Shown here one piece after another: positions 45,412-54,681 of a DNA stretch of 64,000 nt. Every line of letters starts with the position of its first letter. Position 1 is the stretch's first letter. Under the pieces are notes generated by a model. That model was not told the DNA's origin. It ran no database searches and saw only the letters and a program-made list of their open reading frames with translations. Position numbers and translations under genes: made by a program. Source of the DNA: Leisingera aquaemixtae. Lineage in GTDB: Bacteria > Pseudomonadota > Alphaproteobacteria > Rhodobacterales > Rhodobacteraceae. The stretch is taken from contig NZ_CYSR01000021.1 of the NCBI RefSeq assembly GCF_001458395.1, positions 248,001 to 312,000 on the forward strand, in the 5' to 3' direction.

Positions 45412-45789
45412 ATACATCCTACCTGGCTTGCCCGCCGCCCCCATGGGGAACGAACCGGTTAATTTCCCATTTCTGAGTTGTAGATCAATTGCGATACCTT
45501 ATCCATCCCTCAGGTTTTCAGGGATTTAGCGAGTGGCATGGTGCGATTGGCATCTGTTGTCCGGTGCGAAGCGGGACGGGTGAGTGACGTCCCGCGGTAA
45601 GGGTAATTGGTCTGCCCGGAACTTGCGCCTTCCGGGGCTATTGGCGTTGGCCGTTACACGGGGTTTTGTTCCACCCCGGCCATGCCAGCCCCGGGGGGCC
45701 ATCCCAGCTGATGCCGGTCTGCCGCTGCCGCGGAAAAACCTGCGCGAATCCGGTTTTCCCTCCGCCCCTGTGCGGGTAAACCCGCCGCC
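45412..45789. other. Intergenic region, 378 bases
   Basis: The gap separates the divergent HTH and tdk genes. It contains an AT-rich part (45455-45530) suited to promoters, and short palindromes (GACGTCCCGC, CCCGGGG). No gene or RNA is apparent. Confidence 0.5.
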
Positions 45790-46371
45790 ATGGCCAAGCT
45801 CTATTTCAATTACTCCACCATGAACGCGGGCAAGTCGACGGTGCTGCTGCAGGCCTCGCACAACTACCGCGAAAACCGCATGGACACCTACCTGCTGACG
45901 GCGCAGCTGGATGACCGGGCCGGCGCGGGCAGAATCGCCTCCCGCATCGGCATCGGCGAGGAGGCCGACATGTTCTCGGCCGGCGACGACCTGTACCAGC
46001 GGATCGAGCAACGCCTGGCCCGCGGCCCGGTGGCGGCCATTTTTGTCGACGAGGCGCAGTTCCTGGAGCCGGACCAGGTCTGGCAGCTGGCCCGCGTGGT
46101 CGACGATCTGCGGGTGCCGGTGCTCGCTTACGGCCTGCGGGTCGACTTCCAGGGCAAGCTGTTTCCCGGCTCCGCCACCCTTCTGGCGCTGGCGGATGAG
46201 ATGCGCGAGGTGCGCACCATCTGCCACTGCGGCAAGAAGGCCACCATGGTGGTGCGCCAGGACGGTCAGGGCCAGGTGCTGACCGAAGGCGACCAGGTGC
46301 AGATCGGCGGCAATGAGACCTATGTGTCGCTGTGCCGCCGCCACTGGCGCGAGGCCGTCGGCAGCCGCTAG
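45790..46371 (+). CDS. tdk: Thymidine kinase
   Basis: The 193-residue enzyme phosphorylates thymidine in nucleotide salvage. It is the type II (TK1-like) fold: P-loop YSTMNAGKSTVLLQA near residue 8, Walker B/catalytic FVDEAQFL near 85, the lasso/zinc domain with CHCGKKATMV and SLCRRHW near the C-terminus (three Cys plus a His visible), and GDQVQIGGNETYVSLC for base binding. Length is normal. It is followed after 76 bases by a small membrane gene. Confidence 0.96.
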   Translation: MAKLYFNYSTMNAGKSTVLLQASHNYRENRMDTYLLTAQLDDRAGAGRIASRIGIGEEADMFSAGDDLYQRIEQRLARGPVAAIFVDEAQFLEPDQVWQLARVVDDLRVPVLAYGLRVDFQGKLFPGSATLLALADEMREVRTICHCGKKATMVVRQDGQGQVLTEGDQVQIGGNETYVSLCRRHWREAVGSR

Positions 46372-46447
46372 CGGCGCGCCGGTGCGGAACCCGGCCTGCC
46401 CCGTTTGCGTTTTCCTCCTGCACAAGCCCTTTATACAGGAGATTGTC

Positions 46448-46705
46448 ATGACCGCACGGGATCCGCTCGCCGGCAAGCTGCGCTTTCACATGGCCAGCCT
46501 GGCAGGCGCCTGCATCGCAGGCGCCCTGATCATCGCCGCCTTCACCCTTGGTTTCTATTCCTGGCAGTCCATCGCCGTCTGCATCGCCGTCGGTGCCGTC
46601 TCAGCGTGGCCTGCAGGCGTCTTTCTGACCCGCAAGATCAAGAGGGAAGACCCCGCCTGGGATCACCGCCGCGACGTGCCCCGCGATGACCCCAAGGACA
46701 GCTGA
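46448..46705 (+). CDS. Small two-span membrane protein
   Basis: The 85-residue product starts after ACAGGAG and has two hydrophobic helices (LAGACIAGALIIAAFTLGFY and SIAVCIAVGAVSAWPAGVFL) with a charged C-terminal tail rich in Asp and Arg (DPAWDHRRDVPRDDPKD). No family is recognised; small proteins of this layout are common in the clade. It converges on the hydroxyacid dehydrogenase gene with nine bases between stops. Confidence 0.75.
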   Translation: MTARDPLAGKLRFHMASLAGACIAGALIIAAFTLGFYSWQSIAVCIAVGAVSAWPAGVFLTRKIKREDPAWDHRRDVPRDDPKDS

Positions 46706-46714
46706 CCGCCCGCG

Positions 46715-47668
46715 TCAGACCCGGTTCGGCAGCGCCGCGCCGGCCAGGAACGCCGCGACGTTGTCAAGCGCCATATGCCCCATATTGCTGCGCACCTCCT
46801 CGGTGGCGGTGCCCAGATGCGGCAGCAGGGTGGCGTTGTCCAGGTCGATCAGCGCCTGCGGCACCTTGGGCTCGAACTCATAGACATCAAGGCCCGCGCC
46901 GCCGATGCGGCGGTTCTGCAGCGCCTCGATCAGCGCCGCCTCCTCCACCACCTCGCCGCGGGCAATGTTGATCAAATGCGCGTGCGGCTGCATCTCGCTC
47001 AGAACCTCGGCGTTGATCAGGTGACGGGTCTCAGGCCCGCCCGGCACAGCCACCACCAGGAAATCCACCTGCCCCGCCATCGCCATCAGGCTCTCGGCCC
47101 GGTCTGCCGGAAAATCCAGATCCTTGGGCGACCGCGCCACATAAGACACATCCATGCCAAAGCCGAAATGGCAGCGCCGCGCAATCGCCTGGCCGATCCG
47201 GCCCATGCCGGCGATGCCAACCCGCTTGCCGGTGGCGTGCAGCCCCAGCATCTGGGTCGGGTGCCAGCCTTCCCACGCGCCCTTGCGCAGCATCCGCTCG
47301 CCTTCCGAGGCGCGGCGCGCCGACATCAGGATCAGCGTCATGGCGATATCGGCGGTGGCGTCTGTCACGGCGCCCGGCGTGTTGGTCACCTCAACGCCAG
47401 CGGCCCGCGCGGCCTCGACGTCGATATGGTTGTAGCCGACCCCGAAGTTGGCCAAGAGCTTGCAACGGGGCGTGCCCGCCTTGGCAAAGATCTCAGCCGA
47501 GAACCTGTCGCCCAGCGTCGGCACCACGATGTCGAACTCGCTGAGCGCGCGCAGCATCTCCGCCTCGCTCATCACCGCGTTGGTTTCACGGATTTCCAGA
47601 CCGGCAAAGGCCTCCCGCGCCCGTGCCGTGACCGCGGCCGTCATCGGCCGCGCAATCCAGATTTTCAT
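46715..47668 (-). CDS. D-2-hydroxyacid dehydrogenase (glyoxylate/hydroxypyruvate reductase type)
   Basis: The 317-residue NAD(P)-dependent enzyme reduces 2-keto acids such as glyoxylate or hydroxypyruvate. It shows the NAD-binding GMGRIGQAIARR near residue 155, catalytic Arg in INIARGEVVEE near 235, Glu in GLDVYEFEPKVP near 262 and the His in LLPHLGTATEEVR near 282. The N-terminal ANFGVGYNHID near 70 supports substrate binding. Length is standard. Its ATG is two bases from the csaA-like stop, so it is in an operon with csaA and proC. Confidence 0.92.
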   Translation of the reverse strand: MKIWIARPMTAAVTARAREAFAGLEIRETNAVMSEAEMLRALSEFDIVVPTLGDRFSAEIFAKAGTPRCKLLANFGVGYNHIDVEAARAAGVEVTNTPGAVTDATADIAMTLILMSARRASEGERMLRKGAWEGWHPTQMLGLHATGKRVGIAGMGRIGQAIARRCHFGFGMDVSYVARSPKDLDFPADRAESLMAMAGQVDFLVVAVPGGPETRHLINAEVLSEMQPHAHLINIARGEVVEEAALIEALQNRRIGGAGLDVYEFEPKVPQALIDLDNATLLPHLGTATEEVRSNMGHMALDNVAAFLAGAALPNRV

Positions 47669-47669
47669 C

Positions 47670-48008
47670 TCAATGCATCCTCCCGCCCAGCGGGACCTTT
47701 CCGTCGGGACCCGCCAGGTAAATTTCTCCATCCTCATCCGGCAGGCCCAGAACCAGGATCTCTGACATGAACCTGCCGATCTGCCGCGGCGGGAAGTTTA
47801 CGACGGCCAGAACCTGCTTGCCCACCAGCGTTTCCGGCATGTAATGCGCCGTAATCTGCGCTGAGCTCTTTTTTACGCCGATTTCGCCCCCGAAATCGAC
47901 CCACAGCTTGATTGCCGGCTTGCGGGCCTCGGGAAACGGCTCCGCACGGACCACCTCGCCGACGCGGATGTCGACCTTCATGAAGTCTTCGAAGTTGATT
48001 TCAGCCAC
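47670..48008 (-). CDS. csaA: CsaA-type tRNA-binding protein
   Basis: The 112-residue product is a stand-alone EMAP-II/OB-fold tRNA-binding domain: FEDFMKVDIRVGEVVRAEPF near residue 6, then KLWVDFGGEIGVKKSSAQIT and VNFPPRQIGRFMSEILVLG. CsaA in Bacillus is a tRNA-binding, chaperone-like protein. The start is a GTG at 48008 that overlaps the proC stop by eight bases; this fits family length and is better than a longer ATG frame. It is the middle gene of proC-csaA-dehydrogenase. Confidence 0.9.
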   Translation of the reverse strand: MAEINFEDFMKVDIRVGEVVRAEPFPEARKPAIKLWVDFGGEIGVKKSSAQITAHYMPETLVGKQVLAVVNFPPRQIGRFMSEILVLGLPDEDGEIYLAGPDGKVPLGGRMH

Positions 48009-48816
48009 GCGACAGCTCCTTGGACCGCTCCGTTGCCGCCGCAACCGCCCGCTTCAGCAAGGCTGGGAAGCCGTTCTGCTCATCCATCAGCACCTCCAGC
48101 GCGGCCTGCGTGGTGCCGTTGGGGCTGGTCACATTGACGCGCAGCTGGCCGGGGCTGTCCTCGGCCGCCTCCGCCAGCGCGCCGGCGCCTGCGACGGTGG
48201 CCTTGGCCAGCTGCATCGCCAGCTCCGCCGGCAGCCCCTGCGCCTCCCCGGCCGCAGCCAGCGTCTCGATCAGGTGGAACACATATGCGGGGCCAGAGCC
48301 GCTGACGCCGGTCACCGCGTCCATCTGGCCCTCGTTGTCCAGCCGCACGGTCTGCCCGACGGCTTGCAGCAGCCCCTCGGCCCGCTCCAGATCCTTGGGC
48401 GCGGCATGGGCGTTGCCGATGATCGCGGTGATCCCGCGGCCCACCGCCGCCGGCGTGTTGGGCATCGCCCGCACGATCGGCGTCTCCGCCCCCAGAATGT
48501 CCTGATACGTCGCAATCGAGGTGCCCGCCGCCACCGAAATGAACAGCGTCTGGCCGTTGCCGTAACTTTGCAGCACGGGCAGCGCCTCGCCCATCATCTG
48601 CGGCTTCACCGCGATCAGCACGATGCCCGGCGCCTTGGGCAGCTCGGCATTCAGGCGGACGCCGGTTCCCTTCAGCCAGTCCGAGGGGTTGGGATCAATC
48701 ACCCAGGCCAAGGCAGCGGGCAATCCGCCCTCCAGCCATCCGGCCAGCATCGCCGATCCCATCTTGCCGCAGCCCAGCAGCACCAGGCCGCGCGCAGCGA
48801 TTTCCTGCATATCCAT
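48001..48816 (-). CDS. proC: Pyrroline-5-carboxylate reductase
   Basis: ProC catalyses the last step of proline synthesis with NAD(P)H. The 271-residue protein has an N-terminal Rossmann GCGKMGSAMLAGWL near residue 16, VKPQMMGEALPVL near 70, RAMPNTPAAVGRGITAI near 115, and the family signature VTGVSGSGPAYVFHLIETLAAAGEAQGLP near 165. TSPNGTTQAALEVL closes the active site near 232. All hallmarks are present. It overlaps csaA by eight bases and lies 39 bases after the YbjN gene. Confidence 0.95.
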   Translation of the reverse strand: MDMQEIAARGLVLLGCGKMGSAMLAGWLEGGLPAALAWVIDPNPSDWLKGTGVRLNAELPKAPGIVLIAVKPQMMGEALPVLQSYGNGQTLFISVAAGTSIATYQDILGAETPIVRAMPNTPAAVGRGITAIIGNAHAAPKDLERAEGLLQAVGQTVRLDNEGQMDAVTGVSGSGPAYVFHLIETLAAAGEAQGLPAELAMQLAKATVAGAGALAEAAEDSPGQLRVNVTSPNGTTQAALEVLMDEQNGFPALLKRAVAAATERSKELSRG

Positions 48817-48855
48817 CGTAAGCCCCTCCCCTAAATCTCAGGTTCAGGGAAAGGT

Positions 48856-49356
48856 TTACGCCCGCCCGTAAGCCTCTGCAATGGCGACCTGCATCGCCTC
48901 CTGCGGGCTGCGCTTGCCCCAGACCGCCAGCTGGATCGCCGGATAGTAGCGCTCGGCATTGGCCACCGCGGCATTCAGCATCGCGTCGATCTGCTGCGGG
49001 CTGGCCATCTGGCCGCCGGACAGCATCAGACCATAGCGGAACAGCATCAGCTTGTGATCGGCCCAATAGGTGAAGGAGCCTTCCCAGCACTGGTCGTTCA
49101 TTTGGTTGATCAGCTCATACAGCCGCGGCAGCTCGGCCTCCGGCGGCTCCATCTCAAAGCTGCACACCAGCCGCAGGCATTCCTCATAGCCCGACCAGGC
49201 CAGCGTCAGCGAATAGGTGCGCCACTGCCCTTCCACCGACATCGCGATCTGATCGTCCCCGACCCGGTCAAAGTCCCAGTCGTGGTGCGACGCCAGGGTC
49301 TCGACGATGTCGATGGGATGGATGTCTTCTTCCAGGTGAAGCTCGGATAGTGCCAT
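48856..49356 (-). CDS. YbjN domain-containing protein
   Basis: The 166-residue soluble protein matches the YbjN family: SELHLEEDIHPIDIVETLASHHDWDFDRVGDDQIAMSVEGQW at the start, then LTLAWSGYEECLRLVCSFEMEPPEAELPRLYELINQMN and FRYGLMLSGGQMASPQQIDAMLNAAV. Family function is obscure; E. coli YbjN affects motility and stress. The fold resembles type III chaperones. It is upstream of proC on the same strand and probably in the same transcript. Confidence 0.88.
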   Translation of the reverse strand: MALSELHLEEDIHPIDIVETLASHHDWDFDRVGDDQIAMSVEGQWRTYSLTLAWSGYEECLRLVCSFEMEPPEAELPRLYELINQMNDQCWEGSFTYWADHKLMLFRYGLMLSGGQMASPQQIDAMLNAAVANAERYYPAIQLAVWGKRSPQEAMQVAIAEAYGRA

Positions 49357-49514
49357 GATGCCACCTCTCTGATTGCCTAGCTAACCGGGCACGTCGGCAC
49401 CCTATAGCTGGTTCTTTTTGCTATGGGCCGGGGAGGCATCCCCGCTCCCATACTAAATATGGTGGGCCTGAATTGATGATCTGGCAACCTTTATTTTGGG
49501 GATATCTGCAATAA

Positions 49515-49536
49515 CTTGTGGATGAACTGTCCACAG
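49515..49536. promoter_or_regulatory. Inverted pair of DnaA-box-like sequences
   Basis: TGTGGA-N7-TCCACA (in CTTGTGGATGAACTGTCCAC) gives two facing sites with one or two mismatches to TTATCCACA. The surrounding 291-base gap (49357-49647) is AT-rich for this genome and has no gene. Confidence 0.3.
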
Positions 49537-49647
49537 ACCCCCAAATGCCGGCCTGGCGACTATGGGGCGGGCAAGGGCAAAGGTAAACCCCGGGCTACCT
49601 GCGGCAGGCCCGGAAAATGCGGCCGCTGGAAACCTGTGCAGCCCGCC

Positions 49648-50724
49648 TCAGGACGGGTTCGCCAGCTCTGCATCCATCGCGTCAAAGGAGACTGGCCAGA
49701 ACTCCGACAGGAACCCCACCGCCTCCTGCTCCGAGACTTCCGACCGGTTGCCCGCGCGGTCACAGGCCCGGCCGATGGTATAGCGCAGCCCGGTCCCGCC
49801 CGCCGCCGGCGTCAGTTCGTAGGTTTCGGGCAATTCTATCCCTTCGCGGCCCGGATCCTTGATCCGGGTCGAGAAATACTTGAACGGCTGCCAGTCAGTG
49901 ACCCGGTAGACAAACTCCGCCAGGTGATGCCCGCAGTGGTACACCGACCCGGCGCCCAGCCGGCCGTCCGGGTTGTCCATTTCCATGGTGCTGACCTGAT
50001 CCATCCAGCGCAGCTTGAACTCCGGCGCGGTCAGCGCCTCCCAGACAAGCTGCGGCGCGGCCTCGAACCGGCGGCGGCAGGTCCAAACCCCGTCCGCCTC
50101 CTCCAGGAAGTCCCGCTCCTGCCCGGCCCGGAACCGGTCCCAGGCGCGGGCCAGGTCGTAGACTTGCATGGACACGTCGCCAAAATGCTCAAACGGCTGC
50201 GAATAGGGCTCCATCGCCGCCTGCAGCTGCATCGCCTGCACCGCCGCATCGCTGAACAGCGCATAGCTGCGCACGCCGGTTTCCGCCGCGGCCGCCGTCT
50301 TTGTCATCCGGTGGACCAGGATCACATCGGCGCCGGACAGGTCCCTGACAGGCCCCACCTGCATTTCCTCAAAGGCGCCGTAATGGACAATCACCTTCAG
50401 ATCCAGCCCGCCCGCATTGGCGCAGGCGCGGCAGGGGCATGTGGTGTTGGCCACGATATCCTGCTGCCGGGCGGCAAAGGCGTTATAGAGGTTCTCGCAA
50501 AACGTCAGCAGCAGATCGCCGGAGACCAGCTCGGCCCGGGTCGAATAGGCCAGCACCGCGTCGCCCTCCAGCTTCCAGAAGTGCAGCGGCTCGCCGACCT
50601 GCTCCGCCACCGCCTGCAGCAGCGACTGCAGGATCGGGTTCGCGTGGTCCAGCTCCGAGGACGTCAGAAACTGCGTGTACCCGGAAATATCCGCAATCAG
50701 CAGATAGCCGTTTTGTGCCGTCAT
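49648..50724 (-). CDS. DUF2652 (cyclase-like) plus SRPBCC two-domain protein
   Basis: The 358-residue protein has an N-terminal DUF2652 domain related to class III nucleotide cyclases: LLIADISGYTQFL near residue 8 and WKLEGDAVLAYSTR near 54 keep both metal-binding aspartates. A cysteine cluster, TTCPCRACANAGG, follows near 95. The C-terminal half (~190-350) is a SRPBCC/START-like lipid or ligand-binding domain with RRFEAAPQLVWEALTAPEFKLRW. No cyclase activity can be claimed. ATG 50724 follows GGGGGAC. It could sense a hydrophobic ligand. Confidence 0.75.
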   Translation of the reverse strand: MTAQNGYLLIADISGYTQFLTSSELDHANPILQSLLQAVAEQVGEPLHFWKLEGDAVLAYSTRAELVSGDLLLTFCENLYNAFAARQQDIVANTTCPCRACANAGGLDLKVIVHYGAFEEMQVGPVRDLSGADVILVHRMTKTAAAAETGVRSYALFSDAAVQAMQLQAAMEPYSQPFEHFGDVSMQVYDLARAWDRFRAGQERDFLEEADGVWTCRRRFEAAPQLVWEALTAPEFKLRWMDQVSTMEMDNPDGRLGAGSVYHCGHHLAEFVYRVTDWQPFKYFSTRIKDPGREGIELPETYELTPAAGGTGLRYTIGRACDRAGNRSEVSEQEAVGFLSEFWPVSFDAMDAELANPS

Positions 50725-50853
50725 CGTACTAGTCCCCCGCCAAACACACCCGCGCGCCGCACGGCGGCGCGGGATCAGTATAGCAGAACACATCGCAGTT
50801 TGCGCATGAATGCCCCCGCGCGCCAAAGCGCGCGGAACAGGCCGGCCGAAGGC

Positions 50854-51405
50854 TCAGCGGAAGGCGGGCCCGTGCGCCCAGACGGTCAGCGACCGGCGCG
50901 TGCCGCGGGTGACCGGCGTCACCTGATGCAGCAGAAAGCTCGGAAACACCGTGGCGCTGCCCAGCACCCGGCTGGCGGTGACCACATGGGCGCCCGGCAT
51001 GATCTCCAGATCGCCGCCGTCATAGGATCCCGGCTTGCTCAGCTGCACCACCAGCGTCAGCTTGCGCTTGCCCGCCACCGGCCCGTCGCCGATGTCGGAA
51101 TGCCAGGTGAAATGGCCGTTGTCCCGGTCCTTGTAGCTGGCAGCCTGCGGGCTTTCGGCAAACTCGCGCAGGTCAAAGTTGAACTGCTCCCGGTTGGCCC
51201 GCCGCACCAGGGTGATCAGCCGTTCCATCACCCAGCCGGTGCCCGGCACATCGTCCAGCCACACCACGCTGGCCCGGCGCAGGTTGTGATCGCGGGTCTG
51301 GCCCACCAGCCGCGCCTCGCTGTCCGGCTCCGCCTCCACCTTCCGCAAAATCTCCGCGCACTCCTGCGTGCTGAACGCACTGGGCACCGAATAGACCGCA
51401 ACCAT
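50854..51405 (-). CDS. 2OG-Fe(II) oxygenase (PKHD-type)
   Basis: This 183-residue enzyme has the double-stranded beta-helix of Fe(II)/2-oxoglutarate hydroxylases. The metal triad is H and D in FTWHSDIGDG near residue 100 and the distal His in FLLHQVTPVTRGTRRSLTVWAHGP near 160; the Arg in TRRSLTVW binds 2-oxoglutarate. GGDLEIMPG lies between. It is somewhat shorter than PiuC/PKHD-type members (~225). The substrate is unknown. It stands on its own between the SRPBCC gene and ubiK. Confidence 0.88.
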   Translation of the reverse strand: MVAVYSVPSAFSTQECAEILRKVEAEPDSEARLVGQTRDHNLRRASVVWLDDVPGTGWVMERLITLVRRANREQFNFDLREFAESPQAASYKDRDNGHFTWHSDIGDGPVAGKRKLTLVVQLSKPGSYDGGDLEIMPGAHVVTASRVLGSATVFPSFLLHQVTPVTRGTRRSLTVWAHGPAFR

Positions 51406-51530
51406 GCCTCACTCCTTTTCAAGCAGCACAGGCAGCATGTACCGGACCGCGCCGCCGGCGCTGGACGGTTTTCGACCCGGCGGGCGGAAAGCGACGCGAA
51501 AATTTGCACGCCAGCCATGCACAGAACGCA

Positions 51531-51575
51531 AAGCAAAGCCCGCCGCAGCAGCCGCTGCGGCGGGCCTGTCATCAT
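51531..51575 (-). terminator. Terminator of ubiK
   Basis: On the minus strand GCCCGCCGCAG and CTGCGGCGGGC pair around GGCTG-like bases and are followed by TTTGCTTT. It lies about 45 bases beyond the ubiK stop. Confidence 0.7.
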
Positions 51576-51619
51576 CGCGGCGCCTGCGCCCGCGGGCCGC
51601 CGGCCCGCGCCGGAAAGGC

Positions 51620-51868
51620 TCAGGCCTTGCCTTTTGCCTCCAGCGCGTCCAGCCGCGCCTTCAGCGCCTCGTTTTCCTCGCGCGCCTTCTGGGCCATTGC
51701 GCGCACCGCGTCGAATTCCTCGCGGGTGACAAAGTCACGGTCGGCCAGCCAGCGGTCGATCATGCCTTTCATCGCGGTCTCGGCTTCGTCCTTGGCGCCC
51801 TGGGCCACGCCCATCGCATTGGTCATCAGCTGCGAAATATCGTCCAGGATCTTGTTGCGGGTCTGCAT
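51620..51868 (-). CDS. ubiK: UbiK-type ubiquinone biosynthesis accessory factor (BMFP domain)
   Basis: The 82-residue protein is a helical BMFP-domain protein: NKILDDISQLMTNAMGVAQGAKDEAETAMKGMIDRWL, then DFVTREEFDAVRAMAQKAREENEALKARLDALEAK, a coiled coil that trimerises. UbiK binds the ubiquinone biosynthesis complex and lipids, helping the late hydroxylation steps. ATG 51868 follows GGAGAAGAAC. It is divergent from lgt; their starts are 97 bases apart. Confidence 0.86.
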   Translation of the reverse strand: MQTRNKILDDISQLMTNAMGVAQGAKDEAETAMKGMIDRWLADRDFVTREEFDAVRAMAQKAREENEALKARLDALEAKGKA

Positions 51869-51965
51869 GTTCTTCTCCGTCTCAAGGTTGTCCCCTATAT
51901 GGGCAAGCAAAGCCGCGGCGGCAAGCCGTTGACTTCCCATAACCCGCAAAGGCATTCAGTCGCAC

Positions 51966-52865
51966 ATGCAGGCCTTGATCCAATTCCCCGACCTTTCGCC
52001 CGAGATTTTCTCAATCGCCATCGGCAGCTTCGAATTTGCCCTGCGCTGGTACGCGCTGGCCTATATCGCCGGCATCGTCATTGCCTGGCGCCTGGCGGTG
52101 GCCGCGCTGCGCCGCCCCGGCTTATGGCCCGCCAGCCAGCCGCCAATGCGCCCCGAGCAGGTCGAGGACCTGCTGACCTGGATCATCCTCGGCGTGATCC
52201 TGGGCGGGCGCCTGGGGTTTGTGCTGTTCTACCAGCCGGCCTATTACCTGGCGAACCCGGCCGAGATCCTGAAGATCTGGCAGGGCGGCATGGCCTTTCA
52301 CGGCGGGCTGATCGGCGTGGTGCTGGCCACCCTGATCTTTGCCGCGCGCCACAATATCCCGAAACTGCAGATTTCCGATCTGGTCGCCCACACGGTGCCG
52401 CCGGGGCTGCTCCTGGGGCGGCTGGCCAACTTCGTCAACGCCGAGCTGTGGGGCCGCCCGACGGAGCTGCCCTGGGGTGTCGCCTTTCCCGGCCCGGCCG
52501 CACAGGACTGCGGCCAGGCGCTGGGAGAGCTCTGCGCCCGCCACCCCTCGCAGCTTTATGAGGCGCTGATGGAGGGGCTGATCCTTGGCGCGCTGCTGCT
52601 GTACCTCGCCTGGCGGCGGGGGGCCTTCCACACCCCGGGCCGCCTCTTGGGCGTGTTCCTGGCGGGCTATGGCCTCGCCCGCTTCCTGGTCGAATTCGTC
52701 CGCCAGCCGGATGCCCAGTTCGTCACCCCCGGCAACCCGCTGGGGCTGGCCTGGCACATCGACGGCATCGGGCTGACACAGGGACAGGCGCTGTCGCTGC
52801 CGATGATCGCGATCGGCCTCTACTTCCTGATCCGCGCCCGCCACGCCGCCCGGAGCCCGGCATGA
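51966..52865 (+). CDS. lgt: Prolipoprotein diacylglyceryl transferase
   Basis: Lgt attaches diacylglycerol from phosphatidylglycerol to the lipobox Cys of prolipoproteins in the inner membrane. The 299-residue protein has seven membrane helices and the family motifs [12 protein letters not shown] near residue 25, [15 protein letters not shown] near 78, [16 protein letters not shown] near 103, [20 protein letters not shown] near 145 (the conserved Lgt signature) and [14 protein letters not shown] near 190. Length is normal. It overlaps midA by ATGA. Confidence 0.96.
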   Translation: MQALIQFPDLSPEIFSIAIGSFEFALRWYALAYIAGIVIAWRLAVAALRRPGLWPASQPPMRPEQVEDLLTWIILGVILGGRLGFVLFYQPAYYLANPAEILKIWQGGMAFHGGLIGVVLATLIFAARHNIPKLQISDLVAHTVPPGLLLGRLANFVNAELWGRPTELPWGVAFPGPAAQDCGQALGELCARHPSQLYEALMEGLILGALLLYLAWRRGAFHTPGRLLGVFLAGYGLARFLVEFVRQPDAQFVTPGNPLGLAWHIDGIGLTQGQALSLPMIAIGLYFLIRARHAARSPA

Positions 52866-53929
52866 GCCTGATGGACCACCTCGCCGCCCGCATCCTGGCG
52901 GATGGCCCGATGTCCGTCGCAGAGTACATGGCCGACTGCCTGCTGCACCCGCAGTACGGCTATTACACCACCCGCGACCCGCTGGGCGCGCAGGGCGATT
53001 TCACCACCGCGCCGGAAATCAGCCAGATGTTCGGCGAGCTGCTGGGCCTCGCCCTGGCGCAGGCCTGGCTGGATCAGGGATCGCCGGCGCCCTTCACCCT
53101 GGCAGAACTTGGCCCGGGACGCGGCACCCTGATGGCCGACCTCCTGCGCGCCACCCGCGGCGTGCCCGGTTTCCACGCGGCGATGCAGATCCATCTGGTC
53201 GAGGCGTCCCCCGCCCTGCGCAGCGTGCAGGCCAAAACGCTGGAGAGTTACGCGCCTGAATGGCTGGACACGGCGGACGCCCTGCCCGATCAGCCGCTTT
53301 TCCTGATCGCCAATGAGTTCTTCGACGCCCTGCCGGTCCGCCAGTTCCTCCGCGAAAGGGAGGGCTGGAGCGAAAGGCGCATCGGCCTCAAGGACGGCGC
53401 GCTTTGCTTCGGCCTCACCCCGGCGGCGCCGCAGCCCGCGCTGGCGCACCGGCTGGCGGACACCCGCGACGGCGATCTGGTCGAAATCTGCGAGCCCGCC
53501 GCCCCCGTTACCCAGGCCATCGCCACCCGAATCGCTGCCCATGGCGGCGCCGCGCTGATCGTGGATTACGGCGACTGGCGGGCGCTGGGGGACACTTTGC
53601 AGGCCCTGCGGGCGCATGAACCTGCCGATCCGCTGCAAACGCCGGGAGAGGCCGATCTGACGGCCCATGTGGATTTCGAGGCGCTGGCAATGGCCGCAAA
53701 AACCGCAGGTTGCGCCTTCACCCGCCTTACGCCCCAGGGGGTATTCCTCGAACGGCTCGGCATCACCGACCGCGCCCGCGCCCTGGCCGCGCCGCTGCAG
53801 GGCGACGGTCTGGAAACCCTGATCGCCGCACATCGGCGGTTGACGCACCCGGAGGAAATGGGAAACCTGTTCAAAGTCCTCGGCCTCTACCCCTCACAGG
53901 CCGCCCCACCGCCGGGATTGAACACATGA
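52862..53929 (+). CDS. MidA/NDUFAF7-family SAM-dependent methyltransferase
   Basis: This 355-residue protein matches the DUF185/MidA family, whose mitochondrial member NDUFAF7 methylates an arginine of complex I subunit NDUFS2. Motifs are [46 protein letters not shown] near the start and [21 protein letters not shown] near 80 (SAM loop), then [19 protein letters not shown] and ALIVDYGDW near 235. A role in respiratory complex assembly is plausible by family. It is coupled to lgt and pgeF by four-base overlaps on both sides. Confidence 0.92.
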   Translation: MSLMDHLAARILADGPMSVAEYMADCLLHPQYGYYTTRDPLGAQGDFTTAPEISQMFGELLGLALAQAWLDQGSPAPFTLAELGPGRGTLMADLLRATRGVPGFHAAMQIHLVEASPALRSVQAKTLESYAPEWLDTADALPDQPLFLIANEFFDALPVRQFLREREGWSERRIGLKDGALCFGLTPAAPQPALAHRLADTRDGDLVEICEPAAPVTQAIATRIAAHGGAALIVDYGDWRALGDTLQALRAHEPADPLQTPGEADLTAHVDFEALAMAAKTAGCAFTRLTPQGVFLERLGITDRARALAAPLQGDGLETLIAAHRRLTHPEEMGNLFKVLGLYPSQAAPPPGLNT

Positions 53930-54681
53930 CGCTTGAAATTCTGACGTCCGATCTGCTTGGCCCGGTGCGGCACGGGTTCTTCACCCGCAGGGGCGGTGCG
54001 TCCTCGGGCATCTACCACGGCCTGAACTGCGGCCTCGGCTCCACCGACCAGCGCGAGGCGGTGCGGATCAACCGCACCCGGGTGGCCGCCGCGATGGAGG
54101 TGCCGCCGGAGAATCTGAGCGCGGTGCACCAGGTCCACAGCGCCGATGTCGCCGTCATCACCGAACCCTCGCAGGACCGCCCGCAGGCCGATGCGATGGT
54201 TACCAATGTGCCGGGGCTGGCGCTGTCGATCCTGACCGCCGACTGCCAGCCGGTGCTGTTTTCCGACCCCGAAGCGGGGGTCATCGGCGCCGCTCATGCG
54301 GGCTGGCGCGGCACCCTGGACGGGGTGCTGGAAGCCACCCTGGAAGCCATGGAGGGCCTTGGCGCGCGGCGCGAAAATACCGCTGCTGTGATCGGCCCGA
54401 CGATCTCCCAGCGCGCCTATGAGGTGGGGCCGGAGTTCTTTGAGGACTTCATGATGCAGGACGAGCGCTACGCCCGCTTCTTTGCCAGCGGCGAGGGCGG
54501 CCGCTACCTGTTCGACCTGCCGGGCCTGGGCCTGCACAAACTGCGCGAGGCCGGCGCCGGCGCCGCGGAATGGACCCGCCACTGCACCTATTCGGACCCG
54601 GAGAAATTCTTCTCCTACCGCCGCGCGACCCACGCGAAAGAGGCCGACTACGGCCGCCTGATCTCCTGCATCCGGCTTTAA
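53926..54681 (+). CDS. pgeF: Peptidoglycan editing factor PgeF (laccase-domain protein)
   Basis: The 251-residue protein belongs to the YfiH/PgeF multicopper-like family; E. coli PgeF removes wrongly inserted L-Ser from peptidoglycan precursors, and others act as purine nucleoside phosphorylases. Motifs are HGFFTRRGGASSGIYHGLNCG near residue 13, AVHQVHSADVAVI near 63 (His), LTADCQPVLFSDP near 100 (Cys) and GAAHAGWRGTLDGVL near 120 (His). The metal-binding His/Cys set is complete. It ends the lgt-midA-pgeF operon. Confidence 0.94.
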   Translation: MTLEILTSDLLGPVRHGFFTRRGGASSGIYHGLNCGLGSTDQREAVRINRTRVAAAMEVPPENLSAVHQVHSADVAVITEPSQDRPQADAMVTNVPGLALSILTADCQPVLFSDPEAGVIGAAHAGWRGTLDGVLEATLEAMEGLGARRENTAAVIGPTISQRAYEVGPEFFEDFMMQDERYARFFASGEGGRYLFDLPGLGLHKLREAGAGAAEWTRHCTYSDPEKFFSYRRATHAKEADYGRLISCIRL

